This document shows positions 47,412 to 57,318 of a stretch of DNA of 64,000 nucleotides, one piece after another. Source of the stretch: Paracoccaceae bacterium (GTDB lineage: Bacteria; Pseudomonadota; Alphaproteobacteria; Rhodobacterales; Rhodobacteraceae). The stretch covers positions 1 to 64,000 of the forward strand of contig JAGWAS010000003.1 of NCBI GenBank assembly GCA_021296235.1, in the 5' to 3' direction. A model generated the notes under the pieces. That model made no database searches, was not told where the DNA came from, and saw only the letters and a program-made list of their open reading frames with translations. Every line of letters starts with the position of its first letter. Within the stretch, counting starts at the first letter, position 1. A program made the translations under genes and the position numbers.

Positions 47412-50072
47412 ATGACAACCGAAAGCCGGGACACTCAAGACAGAGGGCTGCCTCTCCGGGGGAAAGGTGCGCCCCTTGTTGGTGCGGTAACCGCGCTTTC
47501 CAGATTTGCTGGCTTCTGCTTCAGCATGGCGATTCTGGGGGTGATTGCTGCGGTTCTTTTGCTGGATTGCCTGATTTGGATATTTGACCGTGGCTTGCCG
47601 AACTATGAGCAGCTTGAAAACTATGAACCGCCCATAATCAGCAGGATTTTTTCCGGTGAAGGCGAACTGATCGACGAATTTGCCAAGGAACGGCGGCTGT
47701 TCAGCCCGATTGAGGAGATTCCGCCCTTGGTGAAAACCGCCTTCATATCGGCAGAGGACAAGAATTTCTATTTCCACAAGGGATATGATCCGATTGGGAT
47801 CGCCAAGGCGTTCCTGGACGCTGTGCGGGGTGGCCGCTTGAGAGGGGCATCCACGATCACACAACAGGTCATGAAGAACTTCTTGTTGGGCAGCGAACGT
47901 TCGATCGAACGCAAGCTGAAAGAACTGATCTTGGCCTACAAGCTGGAGCGCACGCTCGATAAAGATGAGATTCTGGAACTCTATCTCAACCAGATCTTCC
48001 TCGGGCGAAATTCCTACGGCGTAACCGCAGCGGCACAAACTTACTTCAACAAATCGTTGGACGAATTGGCAGTTGAGGAGGCCGCCTACCTGGCTGCGCT
48101 CCCGAAGGCACCTTCGCGATATCATCCGCTGTTTGCGCGGGCTGAAGCGGTTGAAAGGCGGAACTTCGTCATCACAGAAATGATCGAAAACGGCTATTTG
48201 AGTTCGGAAGAGGGCCGTGCCGCCAAGGATGCGGAACTGAGGACGGTTCTCAGTGGCGATTTCGATTCGTTTCGTTCGGGACTGCCCGGCCGGGATTATT
48301 TCACCGATGAGATCAGGCGGCAGTTGTCCGACTCTTTCGGCGAGGATGAGTTCTTCAGCGGGGGGTTGACGATTAGGGCGACAGTTGATGCCGAGTTGCA
48401 GGCCGCCGCCGTTTCTGCACTTCGGGACGGGTTGGTGTCCTATGACATGGAGAGAAGCTCAATTTGGCACGGCACAGGGCTTTCCCTTGATCCGGAGTTG
48501 CTGGAATCGGAGCAGCAATGGCGCGGTTCACTGGCGAACGCAAACATTCCTCGGGACATCGCAGGTTGGATGCCGGCGGTCGTGCTCAAGAAGACCACTG
48601 CTGGTGTCCTGTTGGGAATCGAAGGAAGGGAAGTTGACGGCGAGGACATCATTGACGACAGCGATGTGGCTTGGGTCAGTCACAGGGCAAACTCTGATGG
48701 TGGTATCGAACGGGTTCGCGGCATAGCTGACATTGTCAATGTCGGAGACATCGTTCTTGTTTCGGAATCAAGGGCTGAAGGCAGTGCTGGCCAGAATTGG
48801 TCACTTAGGCAGATTCCAAGAATACAGGGCGCATTCGTTGCCATGGACGCCAATACAGGTCGGGTGTTGGCAATGCAGGGCGGCTTTTCCTACGAAGAGT
48901 CGGTTTTCAACCGAGCGACTCAAGCCAGGCGGCAGCCGGGTTCGTCCTTCAAGCCGTTTGTCTACGCAGCGGCTTTGGATTCCGGATATACGCCGGCAAC
49001 AATCGTTATTGACGCACCGATTGAGTTTGAAACCCCTGAAGGCCTTTGGCAGCCGAAAAACTCGGGGAAGGACTTCCTTGGCCCGGTGCCCATACGCAAG
49101 GGAATTGAACAATCGCGGAATCTGATGACGATTCGGCTGGCCCATGACGTCGGAATGGAAACGGTCGCGTCATATGCCGAGAACTTCGGAATATACGAGG
49201 CGATGGACCCGTTCTTGGCGAACTCGCTCGGATCTCAAGAAACCACCTTGCTGAAAATGGTTTCCGGATACGCGATGTTCGCAAACGGCGGTGAACGCGT
49301 TCTGCCGACCTTGGTTGACCGGGTTCAAGACCGGTGGGGCAAGACCGTGTATATGCATGACACCAGATTTTGCCTCGACTGCGGCGAACCGCTTTTGATT
49401 AAGGGATCGGTGCCGCAGATACTTGCGTACCGAACGCGGGTTATTGATGCGATCACAGCGTATCAGATCACATCAATGATGAAGGGTGTGGTCGAAAGGG
49501 GCACCGCTTCGCGCTCCGTTAGGCTTGAGGCTCCGGTTGCAGGAAAAACCGGAACGACCAATGAGTCCCGCGACGCTTGGTTCATTGGTTTCTCCCCGGA
49601 CATCGTGGCGGGCTGCTACATGGGGTTTGATGAGCCGCGAACATTGGGGCGGCACGCCTACGGCAGCAACCTGTGCGGTCCTGTGTTCAGTTCGTTCATG
49701 GAGGCGGTCATTGGGAAGTATGGATCTGCCGAATTCAAGGTGCCGGACGGCGGCATCTTTGTTGAAATCAACCGTTTCACGGGCGAGCCAATGCATTCCG
49801 GTGCAGATCGGGAAACTTCCGATTCGGTGATTGCCGAGTATTTCCGGTTCGGTTCGGAACCGGAACCTGGGGAACTCAAAGTGGTTGACGGTGGATTTGT
49901 CATGGGATCGGATCTCAAGGTGTATAATCCGGAGGAGGAGGAGGAGCAGGTTGAGGCCGTATTGGCCACGGACGGTACATCCGCGACGGGAATTGACGAT
50001 GGTGGAGCGACCCCGTCCGAGACCGATGAACCGAGTTCGTTTGGTGCGTTGTCTTCTGGGGGGCTCTATTAG
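47412..50072 (+). CDS. mrcA: Penicillin-binding protein 1A
   Basis: From the ATG at 47412 the protein has 886 residues; a TTG at 47352 would add 20. After one membrane helix (~residues 35-65) the GT51 glycosyltransferase has ISAEDKNFYFHKGYDP and GASTITQQVMKNFLLGSERS. The transpeptidase has the SxxK motif in RQPGSSFKPFVYAA, the SxN-type segment, and KTGTTNESRDAWF. Between them lies an OB-like insert with repeated Asp-rich text. It polymerises and cross-links peptidoglycan. The C-terminal ~50 residues are acidic and low in complexity. Confidence 0.96.
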   Translation: MTTESRDTQDRGLPLRGKGAPLVGAVTALSRFAGFCFSMAILGVIAAVLLLDCLIWIFDRGLPNYEQLENYEPPIISRIFSGEGELIDEFAKERRLFSPIEEIPPLVKTAFISAEDKNFYFHKGYDPIGIAKAFLDAVRGGRLRGASTITQQVMKNFLLGSERSIERKLKELILAYKLERTLDKDEILELYLNQIFLGRNSYGVTAAAQTYFNKSLDELAVEEAAYLAALPKAPSRYHPLFARAEAVERRNFVITEMIENGYLSSEEGRAAKDAELRTVLSGDFDSFRSGLPGRDYFTDEIRRQLSDSFGEDEFFSGGLTIRATVDAELQAAAVSALRDGLVSYDMERSSIWHGTGLSLDPELLESEQQWRGSLANANIPRDIAGWMPAVVLKKTTAGVLLGIEGREVDGEDIIDDSDVAWVSHRANSDGGIERVRGIADIVNVGDIVLVSESRAEGSAGQNWSLRQIPRIQGAFVAMDANTGRVLAMQGGFSYEESVFNRATQARRQPGSSFKPFVYAAALDSGYTPATIVIDAPIEFETPEGLWQPKNSGKDFLGPVPIRKGIEQSRNLMTIRLAHDVGMETVASYAENFGIYEAMDPFLANSLGSQETTLLKMVSGYAMFANGGERVLPTLVDRVQDRWGKTVYMHDTRFCLDCGEPLLIKGSVPQILAYRTRVIDAITAYQITSMMKGVVERGTASRSVRLEAPVAGKTGTTNESRDAWFIGFSPDIVAGCYMGFDEPRTLGRHAYGSNLCGPVFSSFMEAVIGKYGSAEFKVPDGGIFVEINRFTGEPMHSGADRETSDSVIAEYFRFGSEPEPGELKVVDGGFVMGSDLKVYNPEEEEEQVEAVLATDGTSATGIDDGGATPSETDEPSSFGALSSGGLY

Positions 50073-50073
50073 G

Positions 50074-50106
50074 CTTGCCGTGCCAACGGTGTTGGCGGTC
50101 GGCAAG
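50074..50106 (+). terminator. Bipartite hairpin right after the mrcA stop
   Basis: CTTGCCG (50074-50080) pairs with CGGCAAG (50100-50106), and inside it GCCAAC (50082-50087) pairs with GTTGGC (50091-50096). The stem begins two bases past the stop codon. No T-run follows, so it may protect the 3' end or act with Rho rather than be a simple intrinsic terminator. Confidence 0.4.
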
Positions 50107-50365
50107 AATTCCGACTGCGCAACGCGCTCCGGCGTGCCCGGTCGGTTTGACTTTGTTTTCCGCATCCCGGCATGAACGGATTTCCGAGCACCAATTTTTT
50201 TTCAAAATTGTACCGTGTAATTTCTTGAATTGGCTCCAAGTGGGCAATTTGGTAATGAATTTAACCGATGGGCACTGCCCTGCAGGATTCGGGCGCAGAA
50301 TTTGCTGTTGCCTCGCTGCTGGTGGCAGGGTGCACCTCAGCTCATCTCAAACAAGCGAAAAGAAG

Positions 50366-51469
50366 ATGCGATCCGATATTCAATCCTCAGTTGACGCGAT
50401 ACGGAAGTGCCTGGAACTTCTCAATGCGCGTGTTGACAGGCCGGTTGCGGAGCGAAGGTTGAAAGAGCTCAACGAATTATCGGAGTCTCCCGACTTTTGG
50501 AATGATCGGAGCAGGGCCCAATCGTCAATGCAGGAACGCCAATCCATTATCGACGGCCTTTCTGCCGTTGACGGGCTCAATTGCGAATTGGAGGATACCG
50601 TTGCGCTGATCGAACTTGCCGAGTCCGAAGGGGATGAGGAAATACTGGCCGAAGGAGAAAAGACTCTCGGCGTCCTCTTGAAACGGGCCGAAAAAATGGA
50701 GTTGGAGGCACTGCTCAGCGGTGAAGCTGATTCCAATGATGCGTTCATGGACATCAATGCAGGGGCCGGGGGTACGGAATCCTGTGACTGGGCAATGATG
50801 TTGGCCCGTATGTACGAAAAGTGGGCAAGGCGGCGCGGATACGACATTGAAACCATAGCAGTCAATCGGGACGGTGAGGCCGGAATAAAGTCGACAACGC
50901 TGAAAATCTCTGGACGAAATGCATTTGGTTGGCTGAAATCAGAGTCTGGCGTGCACAGGCTGGTTCGGAATTCGCCTTTTGACAGCAATTCGCGACGGCA
51001 CACCTCGTTCACTGCGGTGTCCGTGTATCCGGTTGTTGATGAGAACATTGAGGTTGATGTCAATCCGGCCGACCTGCGGGTTGATACATTCAGAGCTTCC
51101 GGCGCCGGTGGCCAACATGTCAACAAGACCGACTCTGCCGTTCGCATGACCCACATGCCGACGGGCATTGTGGTTATGTCTTCAGAGAAGTCGCAGCATC
51201 AGAACCGGGCCAACTGCCTCGCTGGATTGAAATCAAAACTCTATGAGTTGGAGCTCAGAAAGAGAAATGAGAAAATGCAGGAGTTCCACAGCCAAAAGGG
51301 CGATGCCGGTTGGGGAAATCAAATTCGTTCATATGTTCTGACGCCCTATCGGTTGGTCAAGGATTTGCGCACCCAGGTTGAGACGTCGGATACACAAGGG
51401 GTGCTTGATGGCGATTTGGACGAGTTCATGGCGTCAGTGCTGGCCCAGAATGCCAAAGGATCAGGTTAG
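50366..51469 (+). CDS. prfB: Peptide chain release factor 2
   Basis: From the ATG at 50366 (AAGCGAAAAGAAG upstream) the protein has 367 residues. RF2 identity is shown by SPF in RNSPFDSNSRRHTSF, and the hydrolysis motif by GAGGQHVNKT. It recognises UGA and UAA. The frame is continuous through LLNARVDRPVAERRLKELNELS, so the programmed +1 frameshift that controls E. coli prfB is absent. An upstream extension to 50075 has no homology look and I reject it. Confidence 0.96.
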   Translation: MRSDIQSSVDAIRKCLELLNARVDRPVAERRLKELNELSESPDFWNDRSRAQSSMQERQSIIDGLSAVDGLNCELEDTVALIELAESEGDEEILAEGEKTLGVLLKRAEKMELEALLSGEADSNDAFMDINAGAGGTESCDWAMMLARMYEKWARRRGYDIETIAVNRDGEAGIKSTTLKISGRNAFGWLKSESGVHRLVRNSPFDSNSRRHTSFTAVSVYPVVDENIEVDVNPADLRVDTFRASGAGGQHVNKTDSAVRMTHMPTGIVVMSSEKSQHQNRANCLAGLKSKLYELELRKRNEKMQEFHSQKGDAGWGNQIRSYVLTPYRLVKDLRTQVETSDTQGVLDGDLDEFMASVLAQNAKGSG

Positions 51470-51683
51470 AGTTGGCACTCTTTTGCATCGGGGACGAAAC
51501 ACGCCAAGTGCGCAAATTCAATGGTTAGAGACAAGTGGGGCATCCACAAACCCCGTGTGCCCACATTGGACGCAACGTAACTGTCCTACTGCTGTATCCA
51601 GCAACCGAGCGTTTTGACGTGCCAACTTTTCAACAACAAGGTAGCTTTCATGGAGCACAAATTCAACGTGCCAATTGCGACTG

Positions 51684-54581
51684 TCAGGGTGCTTTCATTT
51701 TCCCTTTGCATCGAGGGTAGCTGACGCATCCCATAAAGCGACCGTACCGGCCATTTCGTTCGACAAGCCATCCATTTTTGCACTTGGGACAATCCTTGTA
51801 GACTGCACCACAAGTGCATTTCATTAACCCGGACCCATCCGTTTTCGTAGGAAGATCGCGAGCGCATTTCGAACAGGCGTTCAGAGAAAACCCACACAGA
51901 TCGGAATGTTCACACCTGTACCAACTCCTGCCGTCCTTGGTCGGGAAGGCCAACAGAAGTCCCCCACATTCACCACAAGTGTGGTTTTTCTGTTCAGCTT
52001 CTGTTTTGCTGTCGAAGCCATATTCGGGATCGTTCAATAGCTCGGTTACAAAAGCCGATTGCCTTGAGGCGAAACCCATTAGTGTAACCGTCTGGCGAGC
52101 TCGAGTCAGAGCAACATACATTACTCGGCGTTCTTCTGCGTTTTCAAAGAGTTCAGCGTCAGGTGACACCAAATTCAGCAGAGAATCATCAACGATCTCA
52201 GACGGGAACCCTGTACGTCCTCTGAACAGACCCAAGACGACAACGTGTTCAGCCTCCAGTCCTTTTGAAGAGTGAATCGTCTTGAAAGCGATGTTGAGAT
52301 GCGAGAACTCTCGTCGAAGCCGAGGAAGCGAATTTGGTGCGAGGTGCCGATATCGGCCAAGAAGCAAGACTGTGGTCTTCTTGCTTTGATCCGAATCCAC
52401 AGGCAGAGAGCGAAGCACCTCCGTGAGTCTTTGTTCAGCATCGTGGCGGAATGTTGAAACCACCCTCAGTGCCGGGGCCTCTGCGTTCCCAGCGGGGATC
52501 ACAGTCTTTTTCAACTGGGCGGGGTTTTGCAGCACAAACCTCTTTGCGGCATGGGCAATTTGATCGACAGATCGGAAGGTTCTGCCAAGATCAACCGTTC
52601 GGTGCACCGCCAATTGGCCATCGAATGTGCCTCCAAATTCTTCTCCAAATTTCCGCATGAGATTGATGTCAGACCCAGCAAACCTGTAGATCGACTGCCA
52701 ATCATCACCAACTGCGAAGAGACGGGCATCGGCGTACTGAGTCTTCAAGGCTTTGACTAACCTTCCTCGGCTTCGTGAAATGTCTTGAAACTCATCCACC
52801 AAGATATGTTTGAATGGGCTGAGATATTGTCCGCTTTCTGCATAGTGAGAAGCTCTCAACATCATGTCCTCAAAATCGATCCGGCTGCCCAGCCGCTCTT
52901 GATATTCGGCGTAGACTGGTTTGAAGATTGAAAGAAACGCGTTCGCCCGTTTTCCCAGTTTCAGAGCCTTGCATTTCTGGGCGCATTCCTCCAAGCAATA
53001 GCCACCACCCTTGTAGTGACGCAAGAACGTCCCGACTAGTTGAACAAAGCTATCGACCTGGTTCAACTCGGCAACCCGATCGAAGAGCGTTTCGACTGAT
53101 CGTGGTGCGACGGTTTCATATGGCGCGATCTTTTCGGCCAAAGCTTCCAGAAAACGATCTTCTTGGCGCTCGTAGCTAAAAGTTTCGATAAGCGTGGTTT
53201 CGTGTTCAGCATGAACACCGCGCTTCCATTCCATGCTTTTCAGATACTCTTCGCCATTAACGAATGGAGCTGTCGTAAGTTTGGAAGTCCCATCGCTGGC
53301 CTTACGGCGACGTACACCGAAGTGTTCGATATACACTCCGCTTTTGGTCAGACGGAAATCTGGGCAATAGTCGCGATAACCACCTTCAGACACCTTGTGC
53401 TCATAGTCTGGCTCGTATTCATACTCGATCCCATTTTCGAAGAGCCAGTTGGCGATCATCAACTCTTCAAAACTTTTGACCCTTTCACCCTGAAGGGTTC
53501 GAAGGTCCATCTTCTCGATGTATGTGTAGTAGTCGTGCCTCCTTTTGAAATCCCACTCGCTCTTATCTTCGAAGCGAGCGTGAGAGAACCAGCGGACGAG
53601 TGACCTTGAAGCCTCTGTGGATGTCCGAACCAGTGTCCTCAAAATGTCCTTGATAAGCGCAAGGAAAGCCTTGTCATCTGTCGCATGTGCCGCCAAGGCC
53701 GGTTTGCTGCCCTCAACGGCACCAATGATGTCATAGGCCAAGGAATGAAAAGTCCTAGCATCTAGCGGCACCCCGCACTTTTCTTCAATGCGCTCGGACA
53801 TCTCATTGGCCGCGTCTTTCGCAAAGGCAAGCAACAGGATTTCTTCAGGTTTGCGGATGCCTGACTTGAGCAGGTAGCCGGCTTTCGCAGTGATAACGCT
53901 GGTTTTGCCAGAACCCGCTCCGGCAAGCACCAGTGTCGCATCTTCATCTGCGATAATCGAAGTGCGTTGTTCCCGCGTCAGTGGGTTGCTTTCGAAGGTA
54001 TCGAAAAACTCTTTCCACTCAGAAAGTTGCCGCGCTTCGAATCTCGAAATTGCCTGATCACGCATCGCTATGGCGTTCTTTGCAAAGCTCTGAACTTTCC
54101 GAACTTTGGATTGAGCGTTAACGCTCACGGCCTCACGGGGAAGTTTCGAAAGCAGATTCCGATCCAATTGCTTCGCTTGAGTGAGGACAGGGGCAACCAA
54201 ACAAGCCGATGGGTAGGACGTCGGATTTGACAGCTCATCGATTGCTTGAACAACTTCATTTACTGTCATTTCCTCAGATTCAAACCGGGCCGTGTTGAAC
54301 TCTATCCAACTGAATGTCAGGGATTGGGCAAAGGATGCCGCTTCGTCTTGGCAGGCACCTTTCAGGGTGTAGGTTGTGCCATCATCCAACGTCACCGCCA
54401 ACGTGCTTAGAAAACCCCAACTTTCAACGACTGGAGCCGTAGCTAGCTTCTCCAGGTGGACAACGCAGGCGTTACGTCCACTTATCAACAACTGGTTGCC
54501 GCGGCACTCAAGGCCACGAGCATGCTTGCCGAAAGGGTCAAGAAGAAGCCCTAGCAGCGGTCTTGACCGGATCTGGGTCAA
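51684..54581 (-). CDS. UvrD/HelD-type superfamily I helicase with nuclease-like segment and C-terminal zinc ribbons
   Basis: The 965-residue protein has the superfamily I motifs: Walker A AGAGSGKTSVITAKAGYLL, Walker B KHILVDEFQDISRSR, GDDWQSIYRFAGSD, motif V TIHSSKGLEAEHVVVLGL and motif VI YVALTRAR. Between motifs Ia and II lies a segment with YEPDYEH, YCPDFRL and VYIEHFGV, which looks like a PD-(D/E)xK nuclease core. The last ~110 residues carry several Cys pairs (CGECGG, CSKC, CTCG, CPKC, CVSYPRC), as in topoisomerase-type zinc ribbons. It resembles DNA helicase IV enlarged at both places. Its base usage looks slightly more AT-rich and less like its neighbours, so it may have been acquired. 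Role in DNA repair or defence is inference. Confidence 0.88.
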   Translation of the reverse strand: MTQIRSRPLLGLLLDPFGKHARGLECRGNQLLISGRNACVVHLEKLATAPVVESWGFLSTLAVTLDDGTTYTLKGACQDEAASFAQSLTFSWIEFNTARFESEEMTVNEVVQAIDELSNPTSYPSACLVAPVLTQAKQLDRNLLSKLPREAVSVNAQSKVRKVQSFAKNAIAMRDQAISRFEARQLSEWKEFFDTFESNPLTREQRTSIIADEDATLVLAGAGSGKTSVITAKAGYLLKSGIRKPEEILLLAFAKDAANEMSERIEEKCGVPLDARTFHSLAYDIIGAVEGSKPALAAHATDDKAFLALIKDILRTLVRTSTEASRSLVRWFSHARFEDKSEWDFKRRHDYYTYIEKMDLRTLQGERVKSFEELMIANWLFENGIEYEYEPDYEHKVSEGGYRDYCPDFRLTKSGVYIEHFGVRRRKASDGTSKLTTAPFVNGEEYLKSMEWKRGVHAEHETTLIETFSYERQEDRFLEALAEKIAPYETVAPRSVETLFDRVAELNQVDSFVQLVGTFLRHYKGGGYCLEECAQKCKALKLGKRANAFLSIFKPVYAEYQERLGSRIDFEDMMLRASHYAESGQYLSPFKHILVDEFQDISRSRGRLVKALKTQYADARLFAVGDDWQSIYRFAGSDINLMRKFGEEFGGTFDGQLAVHRTVDLGRTFRSVDQIAHAAKRFVLQNPAQLKKTVIPAGNAEAPALRVVSTFRHDAEQRLTEVLRSLPVDSDQSKKTTVLLLGRYRHLAPNSLPRLRREFSHLNIAFKTIHSSKGLEAEHVVVLGLFRGRTGFPSEIVDDSLLNLVSPDAELFENAEERRVMYVALTRARQTVTLMGFASRQSAFVTELLNDPEYGFDSKTEAEQKNHTCGECGGLLLAFPTKDGRSWYRCEHSDLCGFSLNACSKCARDLPTKTDGSGLMKCTCGAVYKDCPKCKNGWLVERNGRYGRFMGCVSYPRCKGKMKAP

Positions 54582-55622
54582 TTTGATCTTGTCCTCAGAG
54601 AAAGGAGCCTACTCAGATTGCTGTTCTTGCTTTTCACCCCCAAGCTGCCCTCGTTCACCTTCTGCTTGATTCCATCCTTGCTTTTCGGTGGAGACCGCCG
54701 TTGCTGCGTCAGCAATTTCAGGGTCAGTTTTGTCAGACAATGCATGTATAGCATTCGCTCTAGTATCCCTCCATCATTGAACTGATGCTTTGGTCAAAGT
54801 TGCCCGGAACGGTCTTTCCGGTCGGTTCAATTTTTGAATGTTGTCGGCTACATCAACAAGCAACATGTTTGCCGGATCAATCCAACAGCTCGGAAACAAG
54901 GGGGCTTTTGCTTCGGAACCTTTGGGGATTGTTCATTCGGCACTGACAACACACGTCAGCAACACCGGTTGACTGTTAGTGTTAGGTCGGGGACGCCAAT
55001 ATCAGGCTGAAATCCCTTTACCCCTCAATTCAATGATGGCGGGATACTAATTTCGAAACGAAGCGAAAAAGGTTCGACCTGGCTCCGCAACGGCAAAACT
55101 GTTTTTTCACATGCGTGCTGTGCCATTGCGCCGGCTGGTACATGTGCATTAGGTTGGACCAATGCTGTTTCAAGACATCGGTCCAGAGGGTAACCGGACC
55201 GGGCGGGCCTCACCGGTCGGAAAGGTTGAGGTTTCCGACCGGTTCAAGATCAAGACCGAAACTTAATCCGTGCCGCAGGGAATTCCGGTTCATAGATTCC
55301 GGATTCTGCTTGACGATCTGTCCGGCGCGGAGCTGAACAAAGTGCATTTTTCCGGCGTTGCCGGATTCGACCTTGCGGTTGTGCAGATGCCGACCTGCCT
55401 GCAGGCCCTTGCAACTAAACTTCGGGACGTCAATTCGGTTGAAGTTGTGCCCATGGGCATGACAGGTTTGGATCTGATTTCAAGACCTGACCGTCAAACC
55501 GATTTAAGGTCTTGGCCCAAAACTATCCCAAAAGACGTCCCAAGAAGTTCTGAAAGATGCCGCGGTGATTCCGCAACGAATCAATCCGGATCATTGACGA
55601 GAGCATGCGAACCGGGGTCAAT
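54582..55622. other. Intergenic stretch with one strong hairpin and no clear gene
   Basis: About 1040 bases lie between the helicase and bactofilin genes. A perfect 12-base inverted repeat, ACCGGTCGGAAA (55212-55223) with TTTCCGACCGGT (55232-55243), stands out. A + strand frame at 55270-55716 has a plausible-looking stretch (GVAGFDLAVVQMP) but runs antisense into bactofilin and has no domain I recognise; it may be a decayed gene. Confidence 0.45.
55212..55243. repeat. Perfect 12-bp inverted repeat (hairpin)
   Basis: ACCGGTCGGAAA and TTTCCGACCGGT are separated by eight bases. No T-run follows on either strand, so it may be a protein-binding site, a relic of a terminator or an RNA hairpin. Confidence 0.5.
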
Positions 55623-56135
55623 TCAGCCTTTTACCGGGGGCGAGCCTTCCTTGGGGGCAGGGGGGCGCTGCTTGCCGATTGGTCCGGGAGCGTCCTCGGC
55701 CAAAGGATTTTCCTGACGTTTGACCGAACCCTCAAAATGGGCTCCGGCTTCAATCGCAATCGTTTCGTGAATTATGTCGCCTTCAACTCGCGCTCCGTTG
55801 TTCAAACGCACCTTCACGCCTCTGATTTTTCCAATGATTCTACCGTTAACCACGACTTCGTCGCCGATCAGTTGGCCTCGAATGGTTGCGTCCTCTCCGA
55901 CCGTGAGAAGCCGGGCACGGACATCTCCCTCGACTTGTCCTTCAATCTTGATGTCGCTGGAGGTCTTGAGGTTGCCCTTGATGTATAAATCGGGAGACAG
56001 AACCGACGGTGCACCCGATTTGGGTTTGGTTCCGGGCGGAACAGCTGCCGGACGCGACGGTGCGACCGCCGAAGATTGTTGCGACGCCGAATGTGAACTG
56101 CTGCCTGCCTCACTGCCTTTTTTGTTTGTGAACAT
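55623..56135 (-). CDS. Bactofilin (polymer-forming cytoskeletal protein)
   Basis: The 170-residue protein has a disordered Ser/Pro-rich N-terminus and a beta-helix core with repeating units such as LYIKGNLKTSSDIKIEGQVEGDV, ARLLTVGEDATIRGQL, EVVVNGRIIGKI and ARVEGDIIHETIAIEAGAHFEGSV. Bactofilins polymerise at the membrane and place cell-wall enzymes. The start overlaps the end of the M23 peptidase gene by 26 bases, the pairing known from curved and stalked bacteria, which supports a joint role in cell shape. Confidence 0.94.
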   Translation of the reverse strand: MFTNKKGSEAGSSSHSASQQSSAVAPSRPAAVPPGTKPKSGAPSVLSPDLYIKGNLKTSSDIKIEGQVEGDVRARLLTVGEDATIRGQLIGDEVVVNGRIIGKIRGVKVRLNNGARVEGDIIHETIAIEAGAHFEGSVKRQENPLAEDAPGPIGKQRPPAPKEGSPPVKG

Positions 56136-57318
56136 GATTTTCTGCCCTGATAAATGTCATTGGATTGACAGCTCTACTGCCAACACGAACCTCGTAGTGG
56201 AGGTGTGGGCCTGTTGATTGACCCGTTGACCCTATATCGCCGATGTGCAGGCCTCTGGCAACTCTTTGTCCCACATTGACACGAATCCGGTCGAGGTGTC
56301 CGTAGAGGGTTACAATTCCGTTCATGTGGCGGATTCGAATTGTCTTGCCGTATCCGGACTCGGTGCCCGCAAAGGTCACGACACCATCGCCAGTTGAAAA
56401 GACATCTGTTCCCCTGGGTGCGGCAAAGTCGGTTCCGCCATGGTGGTGATATCTTCCGGTAACCGGATGCCAGCGCTGGCCAAAACCGCTTGTCAACCTA
56501 TTGCTTCCCTTTACCGGGTGCCCAATTGGAACTCCCAGGAAGGCCAATCGATTAAGGTTGAAACGATTGATCTCCTCCGCAAGGGTGTCAAGCCGTATTC
56601 CCTGGAGCAGGTCATAAGGGCGCCCCGTTTCTGCTAAATTGTATTCGACAATTGTTGGACCACCTATGCCGGAGTAGAGATTCTGGGCTTCTTTGGCCAA
56701 TCCGTCCGGCGACAGACCGAGATTTGCGAAGATGTTCTCCAACCCCTCAGATGCCTGAGACATCGAGTCAATCAATCGGGCAACCAACCGCTTCATCTTC
56801 TCGTCGCGCAACTTTGTTTCAGTTTCCAGCGCCTCCAAGACTTTCGTTTTTTCCGAGCTGAGCCGTCTTTCCTGTTCTAGTTCTGCGATTGACCGGTCCA
56901 ACGCCGAAAGAAGAAACCGGACTTGGCTTGCAGCCGAGCCGCCCGCAGCGCCGTCCTGATCTTTCAGTTCACGCCCGGATCCTGCTATATTGTCCGTTGA
57001 TTTGAAACTTACTTCTGCCTGATAAAAGTCCAACGCAGCGTCGACCTGATTGCGCAGTGACTTTGCAGTATTGGAAAGCTTGTCGATTTCGATGCCGAGC
57101 GAGTCAACCTTGATGACACCTGACTCTCCAAGTGCGCCGTTTTGGTTCTCCAATCCGGTTAGATCCCAAAGAACCATCCCGACAGTGAAGACGGTCCACG
57201 CCAGCAGCACACCACCAGCCAACAATGCCGAGCCGATCAACTTTGATCCCACGACAAATGTTCTTTGTCCGAACTCCGACCTTATAGTGATCAATTGGTC
57301 AGGGAACAGGTGTCTCAT
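56110..57318 (-). CDS. M23 (LytM-type) metallopeptidase
   Basis: The 402-residue protein has one N-terminal membrane helix (KLIGSALLAGGVLLAWTVFT), a coiled-coil region (~residues 75-190), and a C-terminal M23 domain. The zinc ligands are in HHHGGTDFAAPRG and GPHLHYEVRV, with YGHLDRIRVNVGQRVARG between. It is expected to cut peptidoglycan cross-links in the periplasm, guided by the downstream bactofilin. The ATG at 57318 is used. Confidence 0.94.
   Translation of the reverse strand: MRHLFPDQLITIRSEFGQRTFVVGSKLIGSALLAGGVLLAWTVFTVGMVLWDLTGLENQNGALGESGVIKVDSLGIEIDKLSNTAKSLRNQVDAALDFYQAEVSFKSTDNIAGSGRELKDQDGAAGGSAASQVRFLLSALDRSIAELEQERRLSSEKTKVLEALETETKLRDEKMKRLVARLIDSMSQASEGLENIFANLGLSPDGLAKEAQNLYSGIGGPTIVEYNLAETGRPYDLLQGIRLDTLAEEINRFNLNRLAFLGVPIGHPVKGSNRLTSGFGQRWHPVTGRYHHHGGTDFAAPRGTDVFSTGDGVVTFAGTESGYGKTIRIRHMNGIVTLYGHLDRIRVNVGQRVARGLHIGDIGSTGQSTGPHLHYEVRVGSRAVNPMTFIRAENHVHKQKRQ

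Noticed and set aside
50191-50210. AT-rich inverted repeat CAATTTT...AAAATTG upstream of prfB
   Set aside because: Short, A/T-only and likely chance in a promoter-like region; no terminator stem strength.
50380-51168. 262-residue - strand frame inside prfB
   Set aside because: Ser-rich shadow of prfB with no homology features.
55270-55716. 148-residue + strand frame starting GTG
   Set aside because: Part looks protein-like, but it has no known domain, no ribosome site and runs antisense into bactofilin.
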